From contig NC_091664.1 in NCBI RefSeq assembly GCF_042453785.1, positions 3,274,501 to 3,338,500 of the forward strand: DNA of 64,000 nucleotides, given 5' to 3'. A model generated the notes under the pieces. That model saw only the letters and a program-made list of their open reading frames with translations. It did not search any database and had not been told where the DNA came from. The translations under genes were made by a program, and so were the position numbers. This DNA is from Malus domestica. Its lineage: Eukaryota > Streptophyta > Magnoliopsida > Rosales > Rosaceae. Shown one piece after another: positions 45,967 to 58,900 of the stretch; the first letter of the stretch is position 1; each line of letters opens with the position of its first letter.

Positions 45967-46020
45967 GGCCCATTTGGTTCCTCAACCCAAAACACCCGCT
46001 TCTCTCTCCCACTAGGGTTT
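45967..46020 (+). promoter_or_regulatory. Site II element and telo-box in the TOM40 promoter
   Basis: GGCCCA (45967-45972, the inverse of the site II core TGGGCC) and TAGGGTTT (46013-46020, inverse telo-box AAACCCTA) lie 130-190 bases before the start codon. This pair is well known in plant promoters of nuclear genes for mitochondrial and translation proteins, which agrees with the gene. No binding data are available here. Confidence 0.6.
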
Positions 46021-46152
46021 TAGACTTTTTTGGAGGTTTTGCCACTAGAAACCCTCCAGTTGCAGGCTCTTCGTTCTGATTTGATCGGAATCCTCGATAG
46101 CCATTCTTCTTCTCTCCGAGTATTGTTGCCGACGAAAGGCAGAGCACAAGCA

Positions 46153-49100
46153 ATGGCGGGCCTCGTTCCTCCTCCTCCTCCAACCGCCGCGGCTGATACG
46201 ATTCCGAAGCCGAAAGAGGATGAGAAAGTGGATTACTTGAATCTTCCTTGCCCTATTCCCTACGAGGAGATCCACCGTGAAGCTCTCAGTCAGTCTCTCT
46301 CTCTCTCGCTCTCGCTCTTTCCTCCATTATTTTCATATTTCATTATCTTTCTAGTTTATCTTGCATTGTTTTTTGATGTGCAAATTATGGAGATTTGTGT
46401 TTATTCTTGTTAATATTTAAAGTTTAAACATTTGCTCTTCTGGGTTTTTCTTTTACATGTAATTCATGAAAGTTTTATTGTGAATTAATCTGTTATATAT
46501 CTTATATTTGAATTATGAATTCTCGGAGAAATACAATTGTATTAGGTCTTTTAGCTATCGTTTTGGTGGCTCATGTTACGTCACCCGATTTTAGAAACCA
46601 AAGGGAATGACTTTTTATTTTTGGGTTTACTTGGAAAGGAAAGAAGTGCTCTTTGAGTGTTGAGTCTAAGACGGGATTATTTTGTACGTGTATGCAGTGT
46701 CTTTAAAGCCGGAACTGTTTGAGGGGATGCGCTTTGATTTCACTAAAGGACTCAATCAGAGGTTCTCACTCAGTCACAGGTCTGATCAGACTTCCAATTC
46801 ATTCCCATCATCATTACGTTTAATTCTTATTATTTAGATACTGATCTGAATCGTAACGCTCCTTTGACAACCAACAATCAGCGTGTTCATGGGACCTACC
46901 GAGGTTCCTTCACAATCTCCCGAAACTATTAAAATTCCCACTGCTCACTATGAGTTTGGTGCCAACTTTATAGATCCAAAGGTAACTAACTGTCTTATGA
47001 AATTGATCTTTTCGGATACTTTTCTATGGCAATATGAATTTAAACTCTCATTTAAACATATGCTAACATGCAGTTGATGCTTTTTGGGAGAATCATGACT
47101 GATGGGAGGCTTAATGCAAGAGTAAAGTGCGATTTATCTGAGAATCTTACTTTGAAGGCCAATTCTCAGGTGATTTGGAAGACTGTTGAAGCGCTTTATC
47201 CCCTTTTTTATTTGCAAAGTTTGTGCCGACAATCTGTAATGTCTAAGTTAGTTAGTTAACTTTTCTGTGCTTCTTTCCAGCTTACCAACGAGCCTCACAT
47301 GTCACATGGCATGGTCAATTTTGATTACAAGGTATGTTGCTGACTTTGTAATATCTTTCAGTTAATTTTCTTTTATATAATGGTGTTGCTACCAAGACGA
47401 GGTTAAACTTCTCTCATGGCAGTGATTATGAAAGAACTTTCATATAGCTATTTTAATTCTAAGTACCTGTTTGGCACAACCTTTTCAGCAATGTAAGAGT
47501 TTTGCTGTAATAAAGGCACTTTTCTTTGTTTACTATGTCGCTTCACAGCACTTGAAATGAAACTTCATGTTAGGTTCATGCAAAAGCTAAAAATGCTTTA
47601 TGTGTTATAGAAATGAGACAATTGTATCAAATCAAGCTAAGAACTGTTTGTGGAGAAGCTCTAAGTTGTAGCTTTTCCAATAGCTAAGAAACATCTTATG
47701 CTGGAAGCAGTTGCCCTCTTTAATTATTTCTTCTGTGATTGACAAAGTTAACCTTTTAACTTTCATCAATGCCCTTTTCACTCTTGAAAATTAATCAGTA
47801 ATACGGATTGCTAGTTGGTTGGTTCAAAAATTGTTTCATGGTTGCTTATTGGGTCGAATAAGTTTTTATATTGTTGTTGTCTGGTAATTTGTAGAGTGGA
47901 TAGAATGAGAGTTTGGGTGGGAGATCTTTTTTCGAAGCTTGCCTTCTTGGTTGTTTAATGTTATTGATGTCCAGGTACCATAATGGAACCATTTACTGGC
48001 TTCATTTGATACGGGTGAATTGGGATTTTGGTTGTAGACATTTAGGAGGTGCTTAAATGAGGTAGTACTGAAATGAGCAGATTTCAAGAAGTTTGAAGCT
48101 AGAGTCTTCAGCATCCTACTTGTATGTCTTATTTGAAACTTATGTCTCACTTTGACACAGTTCTAGAATTTCTACCACCGTGAAGGGGAAGCTTCTTGCA
48201 TGGATTTTGCTCATGGTAGGGCTAACATGTGCAGTTTGATACAAAGACAAGCAAATTGGTGTATTTCAATTTTCACCTCATTGGTGCATTTTGTATAAGC
48301 AGGGGGAGGTGTTTGGATTATATATCTGTGCGCTTTCCAATATCTCTACATTATGGTAGAATTTATGCATGGAGGTCAGTGAGTTGGGTGGTTACGGCAT
48401 CCACTGGTAAGTGATAAGCCTTTTGGTGATGGGAACAAGGCTAAAGCCCTTTTGAGAATTTACCTTTTGGTGATGGGAATAAGGCTAAAGCCCCTTGAGA
48501 ATTTATTGTGCTGGTAAATCGAGGAGTATGTAGGGGTTTGGGAATGACCGCTAGTCTAGAGTTAGGTTTTGGGATTTGATTTGGTCATCTGTTTCTATGG
48601 AATTTAGGGGGTGTTCTGTTTCTACTGTTCTAGATTGTAAGGCATTTGTGTCTTAATTGTTTCTTAATGAAGTTTTATGGTAAAGTAGGTCTGTGGTGTT
48701 TTGGCTTCAATTTGGACTCCTTGTCCACTGTATTGAAAAAAAAAACCACGATATTAAGTACAGGCTATTAGGATCGATTGGATTGATCTTTGATCTGCTT
48801 TAGAGATTAAGAACAAGAGCTTTGAGAAGAAGAGATTTAGACTCCCCTCCTCCCATCTATATTTTTTCCCTAATTTTTTCAACAACTGGAACCCAAAAGG
48901 ATAACACAGTTATTGATTTTTGTCATGTATTTTGAGCTAACCACTTTGTAATTAATTTTCTAATCATTTTTTATTTATTTATGCCCAACATTGACTTCCT
49001 CTGCACAGGGAAAAGATTACAGGTCACAGTTTCAACTAGGAAATGGTGCACTGTTTGGAGCAAACTACATTCAGGTAAAATATTGGACAACATATTCTGT

Positions 49101-52100
49101 GTTTAACCTTTTCATTAGCTTATGACAAAAACAAAATTTCATATCATGATAAGTTACTTATTGTTGGCTAATCTACATATATTAATTATTGCCAAATGGA
49201 TTCTACAAGGTTTCCTTAATGTAAGAGGGTCCATTTTTTGTTCTCCTTCTGGGCTTCTGTATCTTTGGAGTTCTGAAGAGTATTTTTTTCTTGTAAATCT
49301 GTGTTAATTGGCAAAGCTTCTGTAATTTTGCTATTTGATAGATTTGTTTGTTTGTTTTGTTTTGTGTAATTTTGCTATTTGATAGGTTTGTTTGTTTTGT
49401 TTTGTTTTATGTAATCGCTATTTGATAGGTTTTTTTCTTGTCACCTCTCAAGGAAGAAAAAAGTTGTTCTTATATTTATTTTATATGGATTGTGTATTTC
49501 ACAACGTTTTGGGAAAGCACTTAATACAAAAAGGCAGAAATGTAAAAATCTGTATTAATTATACTAATGTATTAATGTAATCATGTTGGAGATCAACCCT
49601 GGTATTTGATTACCATATTTAACCGAGTAAGATTTTCTTGTTCCTCCCCTGACCATATTTAACTATGTGATGACCATGTTTTTTTGCCAATTATTAATAA
49701 CTGCTTGTTTACTTGCTTTTATTTATCATTTTCTTCGTTTTCCCAGCTTTTATCATTTCTATAAATCTATTAAGATGTGGAAGCTGTTATTGGCACTCCA
49801 AAAAGGTCATCTTGCAATCCAAGGGAGAAATTGCACTTCAAGTGCAGGATGACTTTTTAGTGTGCTAATAACAGTTCCTAAGATTTTGCCAAAACCGTTT
49901 TAGCCATTAAAGCCCTTTGATTTTAATTTGAGCATGAACCAAAGGTAAATGGAGCAATAAATGTAAGTATATAAGATAATTACAGTATTGACTCAAAATT
50001 TGTCATCTTCCAATTGGTAGTGGCACGTATTATGATTTATAGTGGCATTTATTATGTATTCTGGATTGTTTTTCTCTGTAATTGATTGTTCCATTTAAAT
50101 TCTTAGTGATAAGCATATTTTGTTGCCTTCATGCCAATGACACATCTTCTTCTCTCTGTGAAAGTTTGAAAGTGGGATTTTTTATTGATTTACCTAGTGC
50201 ATTTCACCAATCTTTTGAGTGCTTATTAATTTTCAGAGTGTGACCCCCCATCTCGCTTTGGGCGGTGAAGTGTTCTGGGCTGGTCAGCATCGGAAGTCTG
50301 GTATTGGCTATGCTGCTCGGTATAACACAGAAAAGATGGTATACTTCTTGAACCCTTAAATTATAACTTCCTGAATATGCGACATAATGTTTTAATTGAT
50401 TCCCACTGTTGTTTACTCATTAATTCTTGCAAATAAGATATTAATTTGTTACATTCTGGCACCAGAAAGGGCATGCATCAAGATTCATGTATCTAGAATG
50501 TATATCAGTAGTTAACTGCATGCTTTCTCACTATTGTTTCTTTTTCCAAGTACCTTCTTTGTTTTAGATGAATGCCACAATTGTTTAGGTAAAGCTAAAA
50601 CATCATGAAATTTTTTTCATTTTTCAGATTTAAAGTTGATTTTGTTAAGTTCAATGTATGCAGTTAACTAAAGGGAATAAAGAGGGAAAAGTATTGCTTG
50701 AAGTGAAATTTATATTTGTAGCTCATTTTGATTGCAATGTTAGTTTTCAAAATTAATCTTATGAAACTCTTAAGGTTGTAAGAGTTGGTTAAAACAATGA
50801 TTTGATGAAATAATTGGAAATAAGGGAAACTAACTAGTTGTCAAGTAATAGTAGGATTGTCCATGTTGCAGCCTCATGGTCTCTATTCTAGAGGAAAAGC
50901 GGCAAATATCCCGCACATTAAAACTAATGCTAATATTTTCATGAAGTTCAAGTCAGCATTACACTTTAGTTCAAACTTTTGAGAACCACAGGGTCTGGCT
51001 GTCCATATGGGAAGGCATTGAGGTTGAAGTAGAATAGAATAAAAAGTTATATGTATATATGTATGTATTGCTTACCTCATATTCCACACATTTTCGATTT
51101 GCATTTGCGTGAGACCTTAATAATTTTATTTTTGATTTTGGGTAAATCACATTTTCCCCCCTCAACTTTTCGTCCAATTTCAATTTCAATTTCATACGTC
51201 TTCCAATTTTTTTTTTTAATTTCATACCAATGTCTCACATACCAATTTCATACATCCGTCTCAATTTCTGTTAGTTTCACTGTTTTCTCCTCATGTGGAC
51301 CTTGCAGGCCCCACAAAATTTGTGCCACATTGATAAAAAACAAGTAGTCCACTCCCGAAAGAAAAAAAAACTCAAAATTGCAGCACACCCTAATTCTTGG
51401 AGGAAATTTCAAAACAAAACAGAAAGCAAAGAATTACAAAACAACTTGAGACCTAATATTGCTAATTGGTCTTCATAATCATCTTTGGTACTTCATGAAT
51501 GTTATAAATGGATTTCAGCTTCTTAGCTGCTTTATTAGTTGTTAAGGGCACATGGCCAACATTTTTCCATGGCAGTAACCAATAACCATCTCCGGTGAGG
51601 CCTGTTCTATTAACAAAGGTGATATAGGGTCATAAGATTTTAAAGCCCAAGATGTTGAACCTTGGAAGGTGAACCTCGGCTTGTATACTGAATGAACCTA
51701 AGTAGGGAGTATTCCAACTGTTGTATGACTGGGCAGCTCCAGAACATATTCCACGGGATTTTGTTATATATTTCCTGGCTGATTGTTTTAATAGGAGATT
51801 TTGACTCGAGTAACTGTTGTGTGATCCATACCTTAATCCAACTCGTCTTTGCGCCCCCAGGTTGCCACAGGGCAAGTCGCTAGCACTGGAATGGTTGCTC
51901 TTAGCTATGTACAAAAGGTTTCTGATAAGGTGAGCAAAGTTGATCTATGGTTGAACATATTTTACTTTTTATGTTGTTGGAGTATCTTTCTGCAGTTTTA
52001 TTTTTCATGATTTATCCAAGCTCTTTCTTATAGTGTTTCTTCCTTGAAGGTTTCTCTTGCATCAGATTTCATGTACAACTACATGTCAAGAGATGTCACA

Positions 52101-52854
52101 GCTAGTTTTGGTTATGATTACATTCTTCGACAGGTAGCTTTCGAATTGTTAATGTTCAAATATTTCATTGAAATAAATAGACATTCTCTTTTTCTTCTTC
52201 TTAGTTCTTATGCTGTGGTCACTATATGCATAGTATGGTACGGTTACACAACCAGTGGTATCTGATTGCTGTTGGAGGATGTGACCACCTATTCGGTAAA
52301 CAATTTCATGAAGCATGATTTCTCGGACATTATGGCCTGTTGATTCTATGCAGACCTTGATCCCGACTCAGATTCTGTCTGGCTACATAATTTTTTTTAT
52401 GTACATATGCAGTCCATGCATGTAAAACTCACCATACACTGCCTTGTCAACCGTAAACCATAATCAATTCCTATTCATCTAGAACCTGGAAGCCTTAACA
52501 GATTGGGTTATTTCTCTTTTTCTTTCGAATAGTGGTTTCTTAGATATGAATTTGTAAGTATTGACACTCTTCTTGACTAATTATTATTATTTTTAATTGT
52601 TGCAGTGCCGTCTTAGAGGAAAGATTGATTCCAATGGCACCGTAGCTGCATTTTTGGAAGAGCGACTAAATATGGGTCTTAATTTTGTTCTTTCTGCAGA
52701 GGTGAGGATTTAGCAACGTTTTCTTTTTTCTTCTCAGTTAACGAAACCCTGCTTTGCCAGTTCTCTCTTGACAAGTGCGAAAATATATGCCTCGCAGATT
52801 GATCACAGAAAGAAAGACTACAAATTCGGGTTTGGGTTGACTGTCGGGGAGTAG
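46153..52854 (+). CDS. TOM40: TOM40, mitochondrial outer-membrane import pore
   Basis: Eleven exons, 46153..46288, 46698..46779, 46882..46981, 47074..47169, 47281..47331, 49009..49074, 50237..50338, 51861..51929, 52050..52133, 52606..52701, 52798..52854. They give 312 residues, close to Arabidopsis TOM40-1 (309). A short Pro-rich N-terminus ([11 protein letters not shown]) is followed by a porin-3 type beta barrel that forms the general protein-import channel. The C-terminus ([12 protein letters not shown]) has the alternating Gly pattern of a beta-signal recognised by the SAM machinery. An in-frame upstream Met at 46030 is rejected because homologues begin MAGLVPPPP and this ATG has a good context (AGCAATGGCG). 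Intron 5 (1.7 kb) and intron 7 (1.5 kb) are long and repeat-bearing. The exons look intact. Confidence 0.95.
49781..49875. mobile_element. Small MITE in TOM40 intron 6
   Basis: Left arm AGCTGTTATTGGCACTCCAA...GTCATCTTGCA; right arm is its inverse, TGCAGGATGACTTTTTAGTG...CTAATAACAGTT. About 95 bases, nearly all inverted repeat. No coding capacity. Confidence 0.75.
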
Positions 52855-53754
52855 AGTGCAGGACCAATGCTGTTGCATCATTCTTGCCGGCAAGATACTC
52901 TCTCTTTATTTTTCCTTTCGAGTCGAACAAGAGATCCCTGTATACTTAATCTCGGGTAACATTATCGCAGGGCGGCATCAGTTTAGCCAGTTTTAGTAGC
53001 CGGTTTCCGTTTGGAGTTCCCTTTTTTCAGTTAGGAGATGTAGAATAAGATTTCGAAATAATTCAAATTGAATTTCTAGTCACAACTTGAACCTTTGCCC
53101 GAAAAACAAAACTCGATTTCTTGTTGGTTATTTGGTCTTTCTTGGTCGTACATCAAAGTATTTGGAACCTAAAACTTCCCCGGTTCCCTTGATTTTCCGG
53201 TCGACCTCTCCTCTCCTCGTTCTTGTGATCTTGTGGTGGCAACCGGAATTCCTCCTTATTTGCCGAGGAAAATAAAAACCGACGCGTACGGCGGCGAACC
53301 CTAAAATAACAGTTGCTTGACGAGGATAAGGAGAGCCTGTGAAGAGGTTGATGGAGAAGAGAACTTGAAGATGCATGTTTCCGGAAATTGGTCACTGGGT
53401 TTTGAAGAACTGGTGGATTCCTCCCCTTTTTCTGGGTTTTCAACTCGCCCGAAATAAGCAAATTTCAAGGATCATTTGAAGATAAAAACTTTTAATATCA
53501 CCAATTATTCGATCAACATTCAACCACTGCAACTTCAAAATCATAAATTTTCATCAACTAACAATAACATCACTAAAAGTTTAATTGACATTCTATCATG
53601 TTGACAAAATATTACGTACCAGCAAATTGAAAGACGTGACATCAACTCTAAAAACTAAAGCATTGTTCCAAACAACCTTAGAGAAATATTTTAGTTCATC
53701 TTAAAATTTTATTTGTGATATTACATATTTTTGTACTTATTAACAATTATACTG

Positions 53755-53960
53755 TGTAAACACATCAAGTGGTCCAGTTGTAAGGGCGCAGACTGCGATT
53801 CCCCAATAAACAAAATAATGTGGAAGGTCTCAGGTTCGATGCTCCAAGCTGATGGGTCTACTTGACTGTGGCCACGGACATGATGAAATTTCCCATAGCC
53901 TCTCTGGGCCTTGGAAATGATGGATAACCGTGGCTTGCCACAAGTTGTCTCCATTTTAAA
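53755..53960 (+). mobile_element. tRNA-related SINE-like sequence, second family
   Basis: An A-box-like TGGTCCAGTTGTAAGG near 53770 and a B-box GGTTCGATGCTCC near 53833 have the spacing of a Pol III promoter. They are followed by about 120 bases of non-coding sequence. It differs from the 42-46 kb SINE family. No target duplication was recognised. Confidence 0.5.
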
Positions 53961-54178
53961 GGGAAAAAATCAATGATTACTGTGTGGAGCTATATTTTCT
54001 CAAAATGGGACCAAGAAAAATTATAACTTATTATAATGTGAAGTTTATTCATACACATAACTGGTTCTAAGTTGGGACCAAAACTTCTTATGACGAGATT
54101 ATTCCTTATAGAATATACTGAGAGAGGTTTTGCTCTACTTCCTTCTTGCTAAAATGTGACGTGGACATTGCCACCACG

Positions 54179-54422
54179 TATACATGGATTAGTATGACAC
54201 GAGTATACTCTCACGGTGATATTTGATATTTGTAATATAAGAATATGTGTTAGTTTATCTCCATGCGCTCTTCTATCATTGATAATAGGACGCTACCTTA
54301 ATACAAGAATTAGTATGATCCGAGTATATTTTCACGATGAAATTTCATGTCACTAATGCAAAAATACATGTTAGTTTATCTCTCCGTATTCTTCAGTCGT
54401 TGATAATCAGTTGCTACCGTAA
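54179..54422. repeat. Diverged tandem duplication (about 122 bases x 2) in the promoter region
   Basis: Unit 1 (54179-54300) and unit 2 (54301-54422) share ATTAGTATGA(C/T)(A/C)CGAGTATA, then A(C/T)ATGTTAGTTTATCTC-type blocks and TTGATAAT at matching positions. They end 160 bases before the start codon at 54582. Divergence is clearly higher than in the lipid-transfer array, so this is older. Confidence 0.75.
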
Positions 54423-54581
54423 TAACGTCTCCCGTATCATACAAGTTGCTCCAGAGAAGACAAGATGAGACATAACTGGAGCAAGAAAGTGAACAGAAAC
54501 CCCCTCAGTGTGTGTTGTCATAAGTTATAACGCCTTTGATAACTTTGAACACACACAGAGACACAGCAACAAGCCATTGAA

Positions 54582-55904
54582 ATGAATCCACAGCATCAGG
54601 TGTTGCTTAGCAGAAACTGCAGCAGCACTGTCTCTCTTCTCCCCCACAACTCCTCCGCCTCTATCAATCCCACCACCGCATCTTCAAATCTCCCATTTGG
54701 GTCATCGTCAGCCCTCCATTTCAATCAACAGCGACCACTTTCACTGCCCCACAAGTTCAAACACACCACTTTCACTGCCAAAAGGGCGGCCCTCCAAACC
54801 ACCGCAGCTTACTCCGGAGGAGACAGAGAATTGGCCCCCGAGTCTCCGGCCAAAGAGCTCCGTCGGATTCTGGAGTTGCCAGGGGTTGTCCAGGCCCCTG
54901 CTTGTTTTGATGCTCTGAGTGCCAAGCTTGTGGAAAGAGCTGGCTTTCAGTGCTGCTTCACTAGCGGTATATGATGTTTTATTTATTTATTCAATTTGTT
55001 GATGTGGGTTTTCTTCCTTGCTTGTAGATGTTGACATAATTACATCGTTTGATTGTAGTGACTTTAGTTTGAAGCAATTTTTGATGTGGGTTTGATTGGG
55101 TTTGGCTTGACATGTTTCTTGTGAGACTCTGGGAGTTGTCTTGATTGTATATACTCGTTGTTATTGATACCATTACTTGTAAAAGGTTTGGGAGGGTGCA
55201 GTTGCAAGGTATATTGAAATGAAAATTTTTCAGCATTGGTGCACCGAGTAGTATTACAACAATAAAGCTAACATGAAGAAATTGAAATGAAAGTTGTTTA
55301 ATCAAAGAAGAAAAATGGTAAGATTCTAAAGTATTTCAAACATAAAAATCATACGTCATCTTTTGTTATTTGTGTGAATTTACAGACTGTTGTTTCTTAA
55401 GATCTTATCTATTCTAGATATTTGGTAATTAACTGTTGTGCAATACGTGGATGGCAATTTGTTCCCTTTGTATGTTCTTGTATCTATGTTTGTATGCTCT
55501 TTATAAAAAAATATAGTTCATGCAACTGCAGTTGTGTTATTGCATCCTTGGTCCATTTTTCTGATGTATCTTCATGTTTAAGTGCCTCAAACTCTAAAAC
55601 AAGCTTATTACTGCCCCTTTTATTCTTCCATTAGGATTTTCAATATCGGCTGCTAGATTAGCGTTGCCAGATACAGGTTTTATATCCTATGGAGAAATGG
55701 TGGATCAGGGGCAACAAATTACCCAAGCTGTGTCAATTCCTGTTATCGGTGATGGTGATAATGGATATGGGAATGCAATGAATGTGAAGAGAACTGTCAA
55801 GGGATACATTAAAGCTGGTTTTGCTGGGATTTTGCTTGAAGATCAGGTTATAGTTATACTATTGAATTGAACTTTTGCATCCATGAATATTTCCTGTTTT
55901 CTTC

Positions 55905-55956
<52 letters not shown>

Positions 55957-58900
55957 TCTCACTCTCAATAACTGTTGCTGTTACTTTTTTAAATTAACCA
56001 ATGGTGGAACTGGCAAGGAACTTTGGGATAGGGAGGAGGTGGGAGTAGATTGGAGAGTAATTAAGGTTTAAATTGGGTTTGCTTCTTTTTATGGAAATTT
56101 CTTCATGTTTCCCAATCCTACGTTTATAGTCATGTCTACCCAAAGATTTTATAGTTACTGATTTTTTGTGTTCTTAAGCCTGATTTATTTATTTTCCTTA
56201 TAGTGAAGATTTACAAAGAATAAAACCCTACTGTCCATCAAAGAAATTGGATCAGAATTCTGCTAACAGAATAGAAAATTGAATCTTTTGTTGAAAAGCA
56301 AGTGTAAAGGTTTTATTTTTATTACTTTACTCAAGTGGCCGGGTTAAAATGAATAAACAATACCTCGTATCTTTCTATAAGTTATACTAAAACTTTGGTC
56401 CAACTAAGTAGGAATTTTTTTTATAAAATAGTTTCTTCCTCGTACATTCCTTTTTGTTTCCTCAGTTAATCTTTAGAGAAGCATTACAAGCATAATGTTA
56501 GGTTTAAAATATTGAAACTGTTGATTGTCCAAAGAGATCTTTTATGGAATCGGTGTCCTCTCGAGACAGGGTAACTTGATGGTCGGAATGACAAAAAACA
56601 TGTGTTTGATTCCCATTGGTTTACATGATGTGATTTCATATTGGTATGCGAAGTATGTTACTTCGTATTTCTTTGTGGTTGGTTTGACCTATTTGAAACA
56701 CCTTATCATCATTTGCTTAAATTTGTAATTGACTAGCTTTTTACTTATTTTGCTAAGTATTATAAATTCATTTATCTTGTCCCTGTTTGAGACAGCTATC
56801 ACTGACAAAACTGTCGTCTTTAGGTCTCTCCAAAAGCTTGTGGTCATACGCAAGGAAGGAAAGTGGTGTCAAGAGAGGAGGCTGTAATGCGGATAAGAGC
56901 AGCTGTTGATGCTCGGAAAGAGAGCGGCTCTGACATTGTCATTGTAGCAAGAACTGATTCTCGTCAAGCAGTGTCTTTGGATGAAGCACTCTGGAGATCA
57001 AGGGCATTTGCTGATGCTGGTGCAGATGTTCTTTTCATTGACGCACTTGCTTCTAAAGAAGAGATGAAGGCTTTCTGTGGGATATCTCCCTTACTTCCAA
57101 AAATGGTACATAACATTTGTCAAAGACTTGGATTTTGTCACGTTTCTTTTTCTACATTTGTATACCCAATATGGCTAGCCGTAGATTAGTTATTCTTGTG
57201 CATGATCCTGAGTTCATCTGAGGATAAGCTGTTTGTAGTAGGTTGTATTTTGTTGGTGAATTCAGAAACTGTCCTCAGTAATGGTATGGTAAACCCTTAA
57301 AATTTGCAGAATATAAACCTCGATTATATCTATAATTGAAAATTTTCTTTGTTAATAAAAACAAAAAGTTACAGCTTTTGTTTAATGAATCCAAGTTATA
57401 TTTCAGAACATGTAATTTGACAAAGACTCCGAGTTATGTTCCGACTGGAGCCCTAGTATACTAAGGTGTACTAAGGTGTCACTTTGCTTCCTAGTATACT
57501 CATTCTTTGGTCTTTGGTTTCTGTTTATTAGTTGTTTATACGGTGTTAAAACTCAAAACTGATGGGATGCCACATGTTCACGAGTTGTGATACTACTGTG
57601 GTTGAAATTTCTGGTTTTGGAGTGAATATCTGACTACGGCCACTTTCATTACTCTTTTTGGTCGATGACTATTTATTATTATTTTTAATAGCAGAACGTA
57701 ATTGAACATTTTTTGTGCAGATAGTATGGTTAAGTGACACACAGGTATTGTATGAGATATTGCCTATAGCATGAACAAGAGTTCTTTGTAGAGGTCTTTT
57801 CCATTTATGGTACTAGAAACAGCATTTAGTTTTATATATGTTGCACTGCATGGGGATGGATATATGTGATGTATGCATATCATGGTATGTCAATTAATAA
57901 TCTAAGAATCATGTGGCTCAATTTGTAACTTCAGAGGCATTGTTGAAAAATGAGAATAATTTGGTGTGATTGATAAATCTCCATGTTCTATCAGGCTAAT
58001 ATGCTTGAAGGAGGCAAAACGCCAATACTCAACCCACTTGAACTTGAGGATGTTGGGTATAAAATTGTGGCTTATCCGCTTTCCTTGATTGGGGTATCTA
58101 TTCAAGCAATGCAGGTAGCGTGCCTACACCTTTTTCTTTTAAATAAAGTACAGCATCAAGAGAAAAGGTCATTTATCTTGACACCCTATAATTATGATGC
58201 TATAAAAGATTTGATATAGTTATGACTATTGATCTCTCCACTCTTGCATGAGTTAATGATATGATTCAAGAATCAAAACCGAAAACACATCAGCAGCGAA
58301 CAAAGACATTTCTCATTGTAAACTCGTAGTTCTTGAAAATTGAATAGAAAAGAAACTTTTTACAATATAATGTTGGATTTACCCTTTTTTTGGTTACAAG
58401 CCCTAAGAATATCAAAGGAATTTTCACCATTCTGTCAACAATCTAAGTTAAAGCAAACAGTGTGTTTCCCTATGCTTTTTAGAAGTGTTACTTGCCCAGA
58501 ATTCATTAATTTAGAATACTATTTAAGGAAGGAACTTATATGAATCAATTGCAGGAAGCACTGGCTGGTCTCAAAGGAGGCCGCATCCCTCCTCCTGGAA
58601 GTATGCCATCCTTCGAAGAGGTTAAGGAGATTCTAGGTTTCAACAGTTATTATGAAGAAGAAAAACGGTATTCTACCAGCAGCAGTCAGCTATCTCCAGA
58701 AAGATGTGAGTAACTTGTATAGTCACATGAGTTGTAGATATGTCATTATTGCTTACCTTGATGATAATTTGTTATCAAATGGCCTCTACCGTCTTTCCCC
58801 GCATTTTGATGAAAGTTGATTACTTTTATCAAAACTGGGTTAAAATTGGACTAACATAACAAATTGGGTTACATCTGGATACTATAAAAGGATAAATGGC

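Larger units (their letters stand above)
41777..46152. other. Transposon-rich spacer between P4H1 and TOM40
   Basis: The two genes are divergent, so this holds both promoters. Most of the middle is repeats: four SINE copies, one hAT derivative, one MITE, a microsatellite and a possible further element, each listed. The remaining parts (about 44850-45350) are A/T-rich with no recognisable gene. Confidence 0.6.
52855..54581. other. Spacer between TOM40 and the PEP mutase-family gene
   Basis: TOM40 3' UTR at the left. A SINE-like sequence and a diverged tandem duplication are listed separately. The open frames at about 53128-53461 show no family features. Confidence 0.5.

Noticed and set aside
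46030-46152. In-frame upstream Met for TOM40
   Set aside because: Homologues start at MAGLVPPPP, the residues upstream are not conserved-looking, and the downstream ATG has a good context.
53755-53960. Possible tRNA gene from A- and B-box-like motifs
   Set aside because: No cloverleaf or acceptor-stem pairing was seen; the layout fits a SINE better.
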